NCBI GenBank assembly: GCA_028023455.1
Contig: JAQFVV010000186.1
Coordinates: 1,640,700 to 1,704,699 of the forward strand
Direction of reading: 5' to 3'
DNA length: 64,000 nt
Source of the DNA: Epiperipatus broadwayi
Taxonomy: Eukaryota > Onychophora > Udeonychophora > Euonychophora > Peripatidae
Below the pieces are notes generated by a model. That model did no database searches, was not told the origin of the DNA, and was given only the letters and a program-made list of their open reading frames with translations. Below are positions 43,919-55,840 of the stretch, piece by piece. The stretch's first letter is position 1. Each line of letters starts with the position of its first letter. A program made the translations under genes and the position numbers.

Positions 43919-45598
43919 TCAACCATTATCAATCCACTGTAGGATGAAGGTCTCTCCAAGTTTAATCCATCCACTCTGATCTTTAGCTTCTCTTCTCCAC
44001 AACACCCCTGCACATTTTCTTATTTCATCCATCCATCTCACATGTGGTCTCTTTCTGGGTCTTTTACAATCTCTTGGAATCCAGTTTAAAATTTCAATTG
44101 TCCATCTATTATCATCTCTTCTAGCAATATGTCCAGCCCAACTCCATTTCAATCTTTTAATTTTTTCAATAAGGTCAGTAACACCTGTTTGTTGTCTTAC
44201 CCATACATTGCGTTTTCGATCTCTTCTTGTTACTCCCAACATACATCTCTCCATACTCCTTTGAGTGGTCTGAAGTCTCTGTATTGCTCTTCTATTAAGT
44301 GTCCAAGTCTCAGATCCATAAGTAAGAACTGGTAAAACACATTTGTTAAAAACCATCCTTTTCAAACACATAGGCATATTTCCTTTTAGTATCAAGTTAT
44401 TTCTACCAAAAGCACTCCAACCAAGTTTAATTCTATGATTAATTTCCTCCATTATGTTTCCATCTGTATTAATAATCTGACCAAGGTATTTGTAACTGTT
44501 AACTTCTTCTAATTCTTCATAATCAATCTTTATTTTCATATTTTGAGCAAATCGATTAAACATTACTTTAGTCTTTTTAACATTTATCTTTAGTCCTACT
44601 TTTCTACTTTCATCTGCTAACTCCTGCAACATTTCCTGCAGCTCTGAAGCATTATTTGCAAAAACAACTACATCATCTGCGAAATCTAAATGACTTAAAT
44701 ACTCTCCATTTACTTTCACTCCTTTAGTTTCCCATTTTAATCCACAAAATACTTCTTGCAGCACTGCTGTAAAGAGTTTTGGAGATATGGAGTCACCTTG
44801 TCTTACACCTTTCTCAATGTTGATTTTTCCAGTATCATTATGTAATCTAATTGTTGCTGTTGCATTTTTATAAATATTCTTTAAAATATGACAATATCCT
44901 GGATCTATACCTTGATGATCCAATGCTTTAATCACTGAAGAAATGTGTATAGAATCGAATGCCTTTTCATAATCTACAAATCCAAAACATAATGACAACT
45001 CATATTCGTTTGTCCTTTCTATGACTTCTCTCAATACCTGGATATGATCTATTGTACTAAAACCACTTTTAAATCCAGCTTGTTCTCTTGGTTGGTGGAA
45101 ATCCAAAGTTCTCTGTAGACGAGTTGTAATTATCTTGGTAAAAATTTTATATAAAACTGATAAAAGGCTGATAGGTCTGTAATTTCTAATATCTTCTTTA
45201 TCACCTTTTTTAAATATTAATATTATTACTGCATTCTTCCAATCTTCTGGTACATCTTTATCATTTAGACATTTGGTATACAACTTTGCTAAAATTGTTT
45301 CTATTTCTTCACCTGCTTCTTTTAATATATCAATTATAATTCCATCATTTCCTGGAGCCTTTCCTTTCTTCATACCCTTAATTGCATGTCTCACTTCTTC
45401 ATTTAAAATTCTGGGCAATTCGGAAGATGTAATAGATATAGGAGGTACTTGTTCTTTATTACTATATAATTCTTGATAAAAATCTTCTACCAATTTCATG
45501 ATGTCATCTCTCTTTTTAGTAATAATTCCATCTTTTTTTCTTATTGCAGATATAAATTTCCTACCAATACCAAAATGTTGTTTAACATTTTTGAGACT
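43919..45598 (-). CDS. RTE reverse transcriptase (copy E)
   Basis: Frame open from about 45,598 (SLKNVKQHF, continuing the endonuclease frame of copy B) to the TGA at 43,919. Counting from the internal Met at 45,499: [14 protein letters not shown] (45-57) is the first RT block, [10 protein letters not shown] (104-113) the next, DYEKAFDSI (176-184) holds catalytic Asp, GVRQGDSISPKLF (231-243) the template-grip loop, and LDFADDVVVFAN (271-282) the catalytic pair. SYKYLGQIINTDG, CVLPVLTYGSETW and WSWAGHIARRDDNRW follow. The C-terminus is basic (KRPRKRPHVRW). No stop or missing residue is visible, so this domain may be enzymatically sound. Confidence 0.93.
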   Translation of the reverse strand, partial: SLKNVKQHFGIGRKFISAIRKKDGIITKKRDDIMKLVEDFYQELYSNKEQVPPISITSSELPRILNEEVRHAIKGMKKGKAPGNDGIIIDILKEAGEEIETILAKLYTKCLNDKDVPEDWKNAVIILIFKKGDKEDIRNYRPISLLSVLYKIFTKIITTRLQRTLDFHQPREQAGFKSGFSTIDHIQVLREVIERTNEYELSLCFGFVDYEKAFDSIHISSVIKALDHQGIDPGYCHILKNIYKNATATIRLHNDTGKINIEKGVRQGDSISPKLFTAVLQEVFCGLKWETKGVKVNGEYLSHLDFADDVVVFANNASELQEMLQELADESRKVGLKINVKKTKVMFNRFAQNMKIKIDYEELEEVNSYKYLGQIINTDGNIMEEINHRIKLGWSAFGRNNLILKGNMPMCLKRMVFNKCVLPVLTYGSETWTLNRRAIQRLQTTQRSMERCMLGVTRRDRKRNVWVRQQTGVTDLIEKIKRLKWSWAGHIARRDDNRWTIEILNWIPRDCKRPRKRPHVRWMDEIRKCAGVLWRREAKDQSGWIKLGETFILQWIDNG

Positions 45599-46874
45599 TA
45601 TTTTCTTCTACAGCTTTCCTTGCTATTTCACAGTTATACTTTCTTATATCATTTTCAACTCTTTTCCGTACCATTTTACAAAATTCGAGATATTCAATTC
45701 TTTTTAATACATCATTTTTGTATATCTTCATATTCCTTCTTTTCTTCATAAATTCTCTAGTCTCAGTAGAAATTTTATTAGTCAATTGCTGCTTTTTTCT
45801 ACCAGCTATGTTTGTTGCAGTTTTTAAAAGTGTATCAGTTATTTTCATATTAATTTCATTCAAATCTGTATCATGTTCAAAATCTCCTAACACTTGAAAC
45901 CTATTTATAAGTTCTAATTTAAATTCATTAGAATGTTTCTGAAGATTAGGAATATCAACTGTAAATATTGTTTTTCTTAATAATTTTTGTCTTTCTAGTT
46001 TTACATTAACACGTAACTTACACCTTACTAATCGATGATCACTTCCTGTGTTAAATTTATTAAGAACATTACAATCTTGAAATATGTATTTTCTGTTAGT
46101 CAAAATATAATCCAATTCTGCTGTACCTTCATTTGGATGCTTCCATGTCCATTTCCTTTTAACATTTTTCTCAAAAAATGAATTCATAATATAAAGTTTT
46201 TCTTTTTCTGCAAACTCCACAAGTCTATGTCCTCTCTCATTTCTATTACCATAACCAAAATTACCTACAGCAATTTCATCTTTCATTTGTCTACCAATTC
46301 TAGCATTAAAGTCTCCCATAACAATTTTAAAATGTTGTTTACTCTGATCAAAAGCCTTTTGTACATCCATATAAAAATCTTCTACTACTTCATCACTATG
46401 AGAACTTGTTGGGGCATAAACCTGAATTATCTGCATTTGGTATCTGCTATTAAGTTGTATAACTAATCTTGCCACTCTGTCCGATACACCATCAATCTCC
46501 ACAATATTGTTCTTCCACTTTTTATTTATAATGAATCCTACTCCACTTGTATTTCCAATATGTGTGCCTTTATAATAGAGTATATGTCCACTTTTTAAAT
46601 CAATTGTTTCTTCTCCTTTTCTTCTAACTTCACAAAGTCCAATAATGTCCCATTTAATATAAGACAGTTCTTCTTCTAATTCTTGAAATCTTCCTTCACT
46701 TGAAAGTGATCTACAGTTGTAAGTACCTAAATAAAAAGTCGTCATCAAATGGCAGCCTGGGTCCGCAATCAGGGGATTCTTAGCACCCTCCGCCTTCGGC
46801 CACCAACCGCTGCCTTGGTTGGTGACTTTACAGCCTCCTGGGAATAAGGGCCATGCTTTATTTTTGTCTGTCAT
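45582..46874 (-). CDS. RTE APE-like endonuclease and linker (copy E)
   Basis: 430 codons from an ATG that is the likely natural start, since copy B is truncated before it. An N-terminal extension (1-45) precedes the nuclease. Nuclease blocks: GTYNCRSL (50-57), CEVRRKGEE with metal-binding Glu at 82, QVYAPTSSHS (151-160), VMGDFNARIG (185-194) with Asp and Asn, ELDYIL (253-258) and GSDHRLVR (277-284) with the catalytic Asp-His. All expected active-site residues are present. The linker (300-420) is basic. The last residues (KSQKC) are out of frame after a 2-nt deletion; copy B has two extra A's at this place. The enzyme nicks the target to prime reverse transcription. Confidence 0.92.
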   Translation of the reverse strand: MTDKNKAWPLFPGGCKVTNQGSGWWPKAEGAKNPLIADPGCHLMTTFYLGTYNCRSLSSEGRFQELEEELSYIKWDIIGLCEVRRKGEETIDLKSGHILYYKGTHIGNTSGVGFIINKKWKNNIVEIDGVSDRVARLVIQLNSRYQMQIIQVYAPTSSHSDEVVEDFYMDVQKAFDQSKQHFKIVMGDFNARIGRQMKDEIAVGNFGYGNRNERGHRLVEFAEKEKLYIMNSFFEKNVKRKWTWKHPNEGTAELDYILTNRKYIFQDCNVLNKFNTGSDHRLVRCKLRVNVKLERQKLLRKTIFTVDIPNLQKHSNEFKLELINRFQVLGDFEHDTDLNEINMKITDTLLKTATNIAGRKKQQLTNKISTETREFMKKRRNMKIYKNDVLKRIEYLEFCKMVRKRVENDIRKYNCEIARKAVEENKSQKC

Positions 46875-46880
46875 AATTGT

Positions 46881-48009
46881 ATATATGTATTGGAAAAATA
46901 TTTATCATTTTACAAACATTCATTCTGCCTTATCAGGCACTGAGAAGAAAGACCATGGTGTATACTTATAGATAACGCTGATTTTAAAAGTATGTGTTTA
47001 ATGTGGTTCTTCTTCTATACTCAGCTAACAATTACAAACAATAATACGGAGAAAATGTTATATTTTTAGAAAGATTCAATCAAACGCACATTCATAAAGA
47101 TTAATTTCTCACTTCGAAAGTACTGAGCATGGTAAATAGATTGTATTTTATTTACGTACAAAAAAAGCCAACTTTAACTGACCAACTGAGATGGATTACA
47201 GATAGATGAATCTAGAAATATAACCATTATTATCATTAAAGGAATAAACTGCAATTCACCTTTATGTAAAATGGTATTGTTTGATCATCATCATTTTAAG
47301 ATTGCTATGTGCCAAATATAGGAGAGGGCATCTTCATCATCATTATTCGACTGTTGAAGTTTATACGTTTGTATTTCTTAACATTGTTATCTAAAGAATA
47401 AACTAGAAAAGAAAACGACTGCTGATTAGTAGTAAATATTGCCTTCTTTCTTAAAACTATTAAAAAGGAGTCGAAGAAGATTTATTTTATAGTAGCCTAT
47501 TAAAACTATTTTAGTTTTTTCTTATATATGTTTTCTCAAAAGTATTGCTTATATAATAATTTAGTAAATATTGTAAATCAACTTATTTGCATTTAAAGTG
47601 GATTTTATTTAATTAAAACAAAATAAACTCTGATGGGAAATTCATTCCAAGTATAAATAATTTCTATTCCCGAAGTTCATTAATCGATTATTCTTATACT
47701 TGTTTTCTTATCAAAACTTTTAATATATTGGAATTTTTACTAGTGAATTAATTATAGATCATTTTTTCACGATTTATACAATATATCATAATAATTCGAC
47801 CTGAATATATATATATATTCTAATAACGATGAAAATAGATGGTGTTCATCTTTTAAAAAAATATTTAAGTCCTAATTTTTTTTTAAAAAACCAGTTTCAA
47901 TTTATGCATACATTCATATATTAATCTAAATGTTTGGATATCATTCTACATGTTTATCTAATAATCTCTTTCAGTGCATCTATGCACCAATATATCTATA
48001 AATTGATTT
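46881..48009. other. AT-rich unassigned stretch
   Basis: Contains two CATCATCAT-like spots (47,285-47,295 and 47,333-47,345) that may be relic RTE tails. No coding remnant identified. Confidence 0.4.
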
Positions 48010-49260
48010 GAATCATCATCATTTTTAATTTTGGCAATCTAATGCAGGATCAAATTCTTTCCAAGTTTAATCCAGTTTTCAAATCCGCAGCTTTTTTTTT
48101 TCATCTATCTGCCATATAATCTCTTGGAATTCAGTTTAAGACTTCATTTATAAGATTATTACCATCTCCTAGCAATATATCATTACTTCATTTCAATCTC
48201 AATTTTTTTCAATAATATTAATGATATATGCATGAACTCTCATCTAAGTATTTTGCTTTCAGTTCCTTGTTGTTAATACCAATATGCATCACTCCATATT
48301 TCATTGAAAAAACTGAATTATCTGTGGGCTCCTTTATTATAGATGTCCGAGTCTCAGATCTATAGATAATTTCTTTTCAAAAAACTAAAATACATTTATT
48401 AAACCTTTTTTTTCAAAATATTATAAACATGTTTTTTTACTATTATTTCTATCAAACACATTCCATTCAAGTCTATTTTTATGATTAATTACAACCATAT
48501 TAATAATCTGACCAAATATCTTAACATCTTCTAATCCATGATTATTAATTAATCTTTTTTTTTCTGAGAAAATCCGTTGAAGATTAGCTTAATCTTTTTA
48601 CTGTTTATCTTTAGTGCTAACTTTTTATTATCCTGTTATAATTTTTGCATTATTTTCTGAATCTTTGAAAATTATTTGCACCAACAAATCATTTGTAAAA
48701 TCGAAATGATTTAAACAATTCCATGTATCTTTATCTCTTAGTTTCCTATTTTAATCTGCTATAAAATAGTTCTTAAAAACTGCTGCAAGAAGTTTTATGA
48801 TATGGAATCTCTTTGCTATATATGATTATAAATGTTAAATCTTCTAGTGTTACCAAGCAACCTAATCACTGGTGTTGGATTTTGATAAATATTTTTTAGA
48901 ATATAACAGTGTCTTGAGTCTTTATCTTTGTGGTACAATGTTCTACTTATTGTGAAAATACTTTTAGAATAAAATACCTTTTCATGAACTACAAATACAA
49001 AGCCCAATGATATCTTATATACATCAGCCTTTCTATCACTTTCCTTAATGTATGAGATCAATATGTGCTAAAACTCACTTTTGAATCCAACTTGTTCTTT
49101 AACATAGTTTGAATCCAAAATTCATTGTAATCAAGATGTAATTATCTTGGTTAAGCTTTTGCATTGACTTGATAGCAGACTAATAAGTTTGTAATTTCTA
49201 ATAACTTCTTTACACTTTTAAATTTAAATTATAATTTTAAAAAAATAGCGTATTGGCTTA
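48010..49260 (-). mobile_element. RTE-clade LINE, copy F (old)
   Basis: Plus-strand text starts with the tail atcatcatcattttt and then atgcaggatcaaattctttc, matching the 3' end of copies A, B and E. It continues collinearly through gtccgagtctcagatctata, ccattcaagtctatttttat and taataatctgaccaaatatc. The frame at 48816-49061 reads LGFVFVVHEKVF and HCYILKNIYQNPTPVIRLLG, the decayed CFGFVDYEKAF and HILKNIYKNATATIRL blocks. Indels throughout. Confidence 0.8.
48816..49061 (-). pseudogene. RTE RT fragment (copy F)
   Basis: 81 residues covering the AFD block to just before the GVRQGD block. The AFD motif has become KVF, so the catalytic Asp is lost. Best conserved is CYILKNIYQNPTPVIRLL. Confidence 0.75.
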
Positions 49261-50817
49261 TTTATCAGTCTTTACTAATAATAGTTTTTCTGGGGGAAAG
49301 AGGAAAAAATCAGATGTTTCATATGCTTAATAGTATATAATAAGCCTTAAATAAAAAAAAGCTATTTATGGGCCTTACTTTACTAACAAAAGTATGAAGC
49401 CAATTTTCATATCTTTATTTAGTAATACAATTTATACATGGTTTAAAGCAGAATATATTAACTAAATTTAATCATACATGTATGTATGTATACATTTATA
49501 TACAAATAGCATGCAAAACCATATATATATATATATAATAAAACTAATAGTACAAATGTATTATTAATTTTTTTTTTATAATTAAAAGTAATTTTACATC
49601 AAAATAACTTGTTTTGTAATAATATAATGCTGCATTACCATATTGAAAATATTGTCAAAAAAATGAATTATCTATGAAATGATATAATACCCACATATGT
49701 AGTATGCCTTCGCTTCCTGCTATCTCAAATATAACTGTTCTGAATTTAGACTATGAGGTGCTGAGGAAACATAGTGAGTAAAAAAAATGGTTTTAATAAA
49801 GTAGGAAGTGATTCACTATTTTGAACAAAATAGATTCTTTATCACATGTTTTATATAGTTTTTATATATAAAAATATCTATACTATACAAATGGCTAATT
49901 ATTGTAATAAATACTTAGAAACAAAGCAGAATATTATTTTATATGCAACTTTTATCATATTATGACTGCGGGGGGGGGGGAATGTGCTAAAAATCATAAT
50001 GAAAAGATCAATAGACAACAAGTGATTAAATGAAAACATATATGTACAATCTTTATATTATATATATAGAGTATATGAACACAGACTATCACATGACCTA
50101 CCATTCTCCACTCTATCTCATATCACTGATACACCTGAAAACATATATATTGAAAAGATAAATAATCACCATTATACATATTTAATGCTAAACCAGCAAC
50201 CATCAGTTGGTCCAGATTAACATCTCTACACATATATGCAATAAGTGCTCAGATATATATTAAGATAGCCAATCATAATACTTTAATGGACAGGCTTCAA
50301 TCCACCCCACACTCAAACTCTTCAATCATCCATCCGATGTTTATATTATATTGATGCACATAAAAATATTTTGGCTATAAATATTTTAATAGAGTCACAA
50401 AACATTACAAAGTGTGTTTAAATCTATTGCCTTAATATATATTTGGGACACTGAATATTTTTATTCTAATTTGTAAGATAATACATATTTTTATTTCTAA
50501 TTGTTATTTTTAATGTTTAATTACAAAAGTTAAATATTTATTGTTTTTCTTATTATTAGAATTAATCATGTTATGATAAAAGTTTAATATGAATCAATAT
50601 TAATTATATTCTCAAACATTTAATGAAATTTTCATCATTATTATTATGAACCACAAAAACACTACCAGAGCAGTTAATTGTATTTAATCAAATAGTCATA
50701 TACAAACAAATTCTGTTGGTTTACTGCAATAGTTAAGTATCAGACTTTTGAGGGTAATCCTCAGATTAATTCCAATTCTGGCACATATGGTATTCAAACT
50801 TTCTACAAACTTCACCA
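49261..50817. other. AT-rich unassigned stretch
   Basis: Holds a ten-G run (49,971-49,980) and several short TA runs. No gene or repeat family recognised. Confidence 0.4.
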
Positions 50818-51385
50818 ACACATCATATGATCACTATTTCTTATGCAAGCTGTTGAAACAATAAAAATTCTCTTCGCATAGCAGTGCCATCTGTAAGAAT
50901 CAATAGATATTAGAAGGTTTGTGTGTAAAATCCTTATCTAGTGCCTGCTCATCCAATATTCCCAGACTGGTTTCTAACTTATGGCCTTCATCAGTGAAGA
51001 GAATGGCCAAAAGTTAATGGTGTCTATAATTATTAGAGAAGCAAAGACACCAAAATATATAGATATTAAACTGGATTCAGACTGATGTATATACAAGTGA
51101 ACATGTTTGGATTGAAACATTATTGTGTTTTTATTTTGAACTCGTAGCTTTTCAGCTAACTAAAAAGTAAAAGATGACTGCTGGAGGTTTGCATTGGATC
51201 CAATCGATGTGCAGTGTTCCCAAATCCAAGCCTTCTCACTAATGAAAGTCACAAACTAGAAACTAGTCTGGGGATATTGGATGAGTAGCTATTAGATAGT
51301 AATTTTATGCACAAACCTTCTAGTGGCTATTGATTTCTATAGCGTGCACTGGGTGGCACTACTGTATGAAGAAAGTTGCTACTTT
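50818..51385 (+). repeat. Palindromic foldback element, long diverged copy (M6)
   Basis: Leader (atcatatgatcactatttct), left arm (ttctcttcgcatagcagtgc, cttatctagtgcctgctcat, cagactggtttctaacttat), a central region of about 200 bp, and a complementary right arm (aaactagtctggggatattg, gatgagtagctattagatag, ggcactactgtatgaagaaa). It aligns to M3 and M4 along its length with substantial divergence. No clean target duplication seen. Confidence 0.8.
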
Positions 51386-52213
51386 TCTTATAAATTTTTT
51401 CAGAATTATAACCATTTGATTGTTTATATATATAAACAAATAATTTTATACACAAAACATCTAAAATAATAAAAACATTTAAAATTAGAAAAACTTTTTA
51501 AATAAAGATTAATTATTCAATATTTTTTGTCATTTAATCATTATAATTAGAGATGATCAATTTCTTTTTGTGAAAATTTTGCAGCTTACTTGAATGCAAT
51601 ATTGATTTTTTTTTTTTTTTAAATATTACATAATATAAAAACCAATGGCTTTTTTCTTTTAACTTTTATTTGTAATACTTATATCAGTTTTCAAGTGAAT
51701 CCTTTCATGCTAATGGAAAAATTTATGTTTTTAAAAAAGTGTTGTAGGGATGTCATTTGATAAAATATAGTACAAAAAATAGGAGGAAATGGTTTGAATT
51801 AAAATACTTGAGTAATATCTATACTTACTTTTCTGCCAAAACACTCATTATGCTTTATATATATATATAGTAACAGAACTATTTAAATGTTAATAAACTA
51901 TGCTGCAATAGTCAAGCGTTTATGGCCTAGTGGTTAGCATAGCTCTCTCTCCTTTTTTTTTAAAAAAAAAAAAGAATTTAAATATAGATGATACTAATAA
52001 TTCAAAATTGTTTTCAGCATATATTGTATCAATATTTCATACTCTGTAGTCAAGTTGCAAGCTTTAAGTGTCCATATATATTCAATGGACTATTAGTAAA
52101 AATGGATTTCCATTCTTGCTATTAAAAGGTGTGAAGGTTGCCATGACAGCAGTCAGAAATATTGATTACTATATTTTACTGTAAATATTTAGGTGGTTAC
52201 TGGTTGGAACTTA
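51386..52213. other. AT-rich unassigned stretch with a tRNA A-box-like fragment
   Basis: At 51,915-51,944 the text agcgtttatggcctagtggttagcat matches the 5' half of a tRNA (A-box TGGCCTAGTGG), then runs into a CT stretch and poly-T. No B box follows, so it is at most a truncated tRNA-derived scrap. The rest is AT-rich. Confidence 0.4.
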
Positions 52214-53571
52214 ATTATATATATATATATATTATAATGGTCCACAAAGTTGTGGAGGTTCAGTCTTACCATAATCTTCACTACAAGGGTGCCACCAGGC
52301 TACTTGAACCCAGAAAATTTATAGAGTAGGCAGATACGCACTGTTAAGATCCCACTTTTTTTTATATTTTGACCGTTAGTCCAAGTCACTAGCTCAGTGG
52401 AGACACAGAGATAATAATATATAACTTGTTTAATTTGTATTTTAAATATAAAAAAATAAAAGCCACTGCCAGTAATTAACACACAAACAACATTTATTTA
52501 CGCACATATATAATCATTTTAAAATTTGAGGAATAACATTTATTATTTTAGATTTTAATATTCTTTTAATTTAAATTATTATTTTATGATTTTAAATCAT
52601 CCACACAGATGAATTTTATATTTATTTTAAGATTGTCAAGTATGAATAAACTACATAGATTTGCATTTAAAAAGAAAATATTCTATTCCTTATTTAACCT
52701 TAGGCCAAAAGTTCGCAGTCAAACCGGTGCCAATCCATCTGATACATTGATGTATTCAATGTACAATGTAGCATGAAAATACGACAGCACAAAATACCAT
52801 ACTGTCAGGAATGTACATCTGAACAGTATGGTTAGAGAAGACATTGACTCTCAACCAAACAGGAATGCTACATCTGTCAGCAAGAAGAACAATAAAAAAA
52901 ACTCCATAGAAAAGGACTGCATTTTCCATCTTATTATTCACTTCCATAGGCAAAAAGGGGTGTGCAGTGTATAATGAAGATCCTGCATATAGCGAAACTC
53001 ATACTACATCTACTAATTACACCAATATATCCAATCCATTGACCTAATTTAACCACAAAACAAATAACCTAAGATTACCCTCCCCTAATTAATTAATATA
53101 ACTTTACAAATCTATATAGCCATTCATGCCCGACTTAAATTTAACATTTATATAAGTTCGCACAGATGGATTTATAAAAGTTTGTTTTTTAATGTTGAGC
53201 ATAGATCAACTGCATAGATTACATGCTCAAAAACATTTCAAAATAAACATAAATGATCAAAATATAAAGTCATTGATGTAATTGCAGAGGGAATTCACAA
53301 GAAACCCAATGGCATTCATCATAAGATGCCACATTGACACCAATAACTAAAAAGACATCCGAATAAATACATTTTAGATATTTAACATAAGATATCATTA
53401 TTTACTGAATGTCTATATATTTTAATCAAATATGAAAACAAAACATAGTTAAACATGAACAAATCTATGCAAGCGTCAATGCTCAACTTAAATTTAATGC
53501 ATTTAAATAATTTATACAAATAAATATTAATAATAAAAAAATGGAAATGATTTTTTTTTTAAACTTAAATG

Positions 53572-53630
53572 TATAAAATCTAAACATTAATTATCAATTT
53601 ATAAAATCTAAACATTAATTATCAATTTGA
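53572..53630. repeat. 29-bp tandem duplication in copy N2
   Basis: The text tataaaatctaaacattaat...tcaattt occurs twice in succession without a mismatch. Confidence 0.9.
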
Positions 53631-53731
53631 AATTTGAAAGTCAGATAAGAGTTCATTTTAAAATTTAGGTTCTGAATATTAAAAGCTTGAATGAAAGTTC
53701 TTAATTATTTTTAAATTTTATAGTTCATGTC

Positions 53732-54136
53732 TTACAGAAGGAGAATCATGGTTCCTGGTGCCAATTCCCATGACATCTCTATTTGAAGTCCAGTCTGTTG
53801 TTCTGGAGGAGGCCTAAGCTGGTTCAATCCTGGTATTACAGTCATTTTATTTGAAATCAGTGAGAGAGAGTGACAAGTACAGCTTATCACTCTTCTCACA
53901 AAAATCAAACTGGAACTCCACTTAATTTCAATATTTTTTCTTTTATAGTACTCCTCCAGATTCATTGAACATTGTTTCCTGTTGCAATAATTTCCATTAT
54001 GGTCCAGGCCTTCATTGCTGCTTCTATATTGGACATCTAATTTATTTTTTATTCTCTTATCTGTATCTTTCAACTGACCTTTTTTTCTATAAGAGCCCCA
54101 AGGGCTAGTTTGCTTTTCAATTAATTTATAAAACAA
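53732..54136 (-). CDS. Open frame inside copy N2, function unknown
   Basis: 134 residues, polar and Lys/Arg/Glu-rich in the middle (KDTDKRIKNKLDVQYRSSNE, YYKRKNIEIKW), ending ELAPGTMILLL. Part of it (KRKNIEIK and following) is also readable in N1 at 4737-4925, which shows KRKNIEIKDSSRQLQLHCFL. The N1 frame is shorter and the two do not agree at their ends. I recognise no domain. It may be a remnant of a coding region in the ancestral element or a chance frame in a repeat. Confidence 0.25.
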   Translation of the reverse strand: MFYKLIEKQTSPWGSYRKKGQLKDTDKRIKNKLDVQYRSSNEGLDHNGNYCNRKQCSMNLEEYYKRKNIEIKWSSSLIFVRRVISCTCHSLSLISNKMTVIPGLNQLRPPPEQQTGLQIEMSWELAPGTMILLL

Positions 54137-54385
54137 TCATTTCCATTTACAAAAATATTTTATCTTTAGATCTTGTACTTTTTTTTAAAAAAAAAGTACG
54201 TTCAAATATTTTTTTTTTTAAAAAAAGAAAATAATTTTTAAAGTTTTGCATCTGTGCGAATATATATATATACATACATGTTTAACAACTCTTTAATTTT
54301 TTAGCTTTTAGTTTTTATTTATGAACTTAAGAAATTTTTTTATTTTAATTTTAAATTAATGTAACGGCATATACCGTTACAATAT

Positions 54386-55226
54386 ATATATATATATATA
54401 GAGAGAGAGAATTTCTCCTTACAAAATTGCAAGCAATCATATGTATAACAAAATGAAGCTATATATTTTAATTTATAAATTTATTATATTGGTATGATTA
54501 TATTTATTTCAATAGAAATGTTATTCTTCGGTTAAAATATACAAAGGCAAAATTACTCAGATAAAATAAATACATTATTTTCATAATTTATGTGAATTAA
54601 TATACATAAATTATATTATTCCATTTGGATTGTTCTTATATTCACTGTTTTACAGGGCTAAAGGTTTGACCTTTGCTTTATTAGTCACCACATGATTGCA
54701 TCTTTTTGTCCCGCAATCTTATTTATGAAGTCTTTTACTATATATATGTGTGTGTGCGCACGTGCATGTGTGTGTGTGTGCATGCATCTAGTGCACTATA
54801 TGGAATAAAGTATAAATATGACAGTACAAATACAAATTTTGGGGAGATCGCTAAAAAAAGCATTCACAAGTAAATGGATTGAAGTATTTAGGGTTATGAC
54901 TATATATATTGAAAAGAAAACTAATATCTAAGATATATGAAAGCAATGCTAATGGAGCAAATTGTCTCACATATAGCAATATTTTCTTCTGTAGAGGTTA
55001 GATGAGCCAAATGTAAAAGAAAAACTAAAAAAGACTGTCAAAATATAAAACTAAAGTAAGGGCTGTTCACTAAATAGCTTGCATATTTGGGCAATCATGA
55101 ATACAATAAAATATTATAACTGAATATGGCTACCTGGCTATACAAGCATCTCATAGATTCGGACAACTACATATAATAAATAAATCATGAATATATTAAA
55201 TATTTGGGTGAACTAAATATACTTCA

Positions 55227-55284
<58 letters not shown>

Positions 55285-55840
55285 GACTCATATAGAATAG
55301 GTGGTTTATTGATAATATTAATTATTGGTGTAAATGAATCAGAAGGCAAATTTAGGTTAAGTAATGTGCAAACTATCCAATGAGCAAATTTTTTGTGGAG
55401 CAGGAAAGGAGGAGGTATAAATATCAAGTTTTTAATCTCCATTAAAGTCATCTGTAATAATTCTAATAAAATCAGAATTTGGAAGTGGAAAATTCATAGC
55501 AAAAAAGTAAGTTTGTAAGTAGACAGATTAGTTATTTTAATAATGATGTAATTTTTCTATAAGTTTAATTGGCCCTGAATTAAATACTATCCTATCTGGA
55601 TGTCAAGTTGCATTGCAATGGGATTATATTAATTCTGTGATTTTATATACTGATTATATTATCATACAAGAAATATGTTTATCCTGTCAATGATTGTTTT
55701 AGTGTGTCACATCACATAGAGCAGGCAAAAAATAAGGTTTCACCCTGTTCTCTAATACTGTTTTTAAAATTTTTAAATTCTAGTGATCCCACTGAAAACA
55801 GTCCTATATTATTTAATATATATATATATATAAAAGACAT
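54386..55840. other. AT-rich unassigned stretch with microsatellites
   Basis: TG-rich run with alternating purine-pyrimidine (54,746-54,786, tgtgtgtgcgcacgtgcatg) and a (TA)n array (55,229-55,281). The minus-strand ORF at 55224-55451 is mostly repeat-encoded. No gene. Confidence 0.5.
55229..55281. repeat. (TA)n array
   Basis: Uninterrupted TA dinucleotides, about 52 bp. Confidence 0.98.

Larger units (their letters stand above)
43908..46880 (-). mobile_element. RTE-clade LINE, copy E, almost intact
   Basis: The most complete mobile element here, about 2.97 kb on the minus strand. It holds one long coding unit: APE endonuclease, linker, reverse transcriptase and basic C-terminus, broken only by a 2-nt deletion near 45,599. 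The tail on the plus strand is catcatcatcatc (43,908-43,920), read on the element strand as TGATGATGATGA. The coding frame's own TGA stop (43,919-43,921) is the first unit of this tail, so there is effectively no 3' UTR. The 5' 130 bp (46,740-46,870) are strikingly GC-rich for the window. No target duplication is obvious. Confidence 0.93.
52214..54385 (-). mobile_element. 2.1-kb TA-targeted repeat, copy N2
   Basis: Inverted copy of N1 (4346-6498). Plus-strand left end ttataatggtccacaaagtt is the complement of N1's right end (ccgttataa). The right end ccgttacaatatatat is the complement of N1's left end (ttgtaacg). Both ends lie in TA runs (52,216-52,232 and 54,381-54,400). Shared text in reverse includes gaggcctaagctggttcaat, aatccattgacctaatttaa and agcatagatcaactgcatag. 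The copies differ at many positions, so the family is not young. Confidence 0.75.

Noticed and set aside
45473-45751. Overlapping plus-strand ORFs of 92 and 69 residues
   Set aside because: Antisense shadows of RTE copy E; the same shadows occur opposite copy B.
51915-51944. Possible tRNA gene
   Set aside because: Only the 5' half with an A box is present; no anticodon arm or B box follows.
52385-52405. tagctcagtgg as a pol III A box
   Set aside because: It lies in the 2.1-kb repeat on the strand opposite the B-box-like ggttcaagtagcc and cannot pair with it as a promoter.
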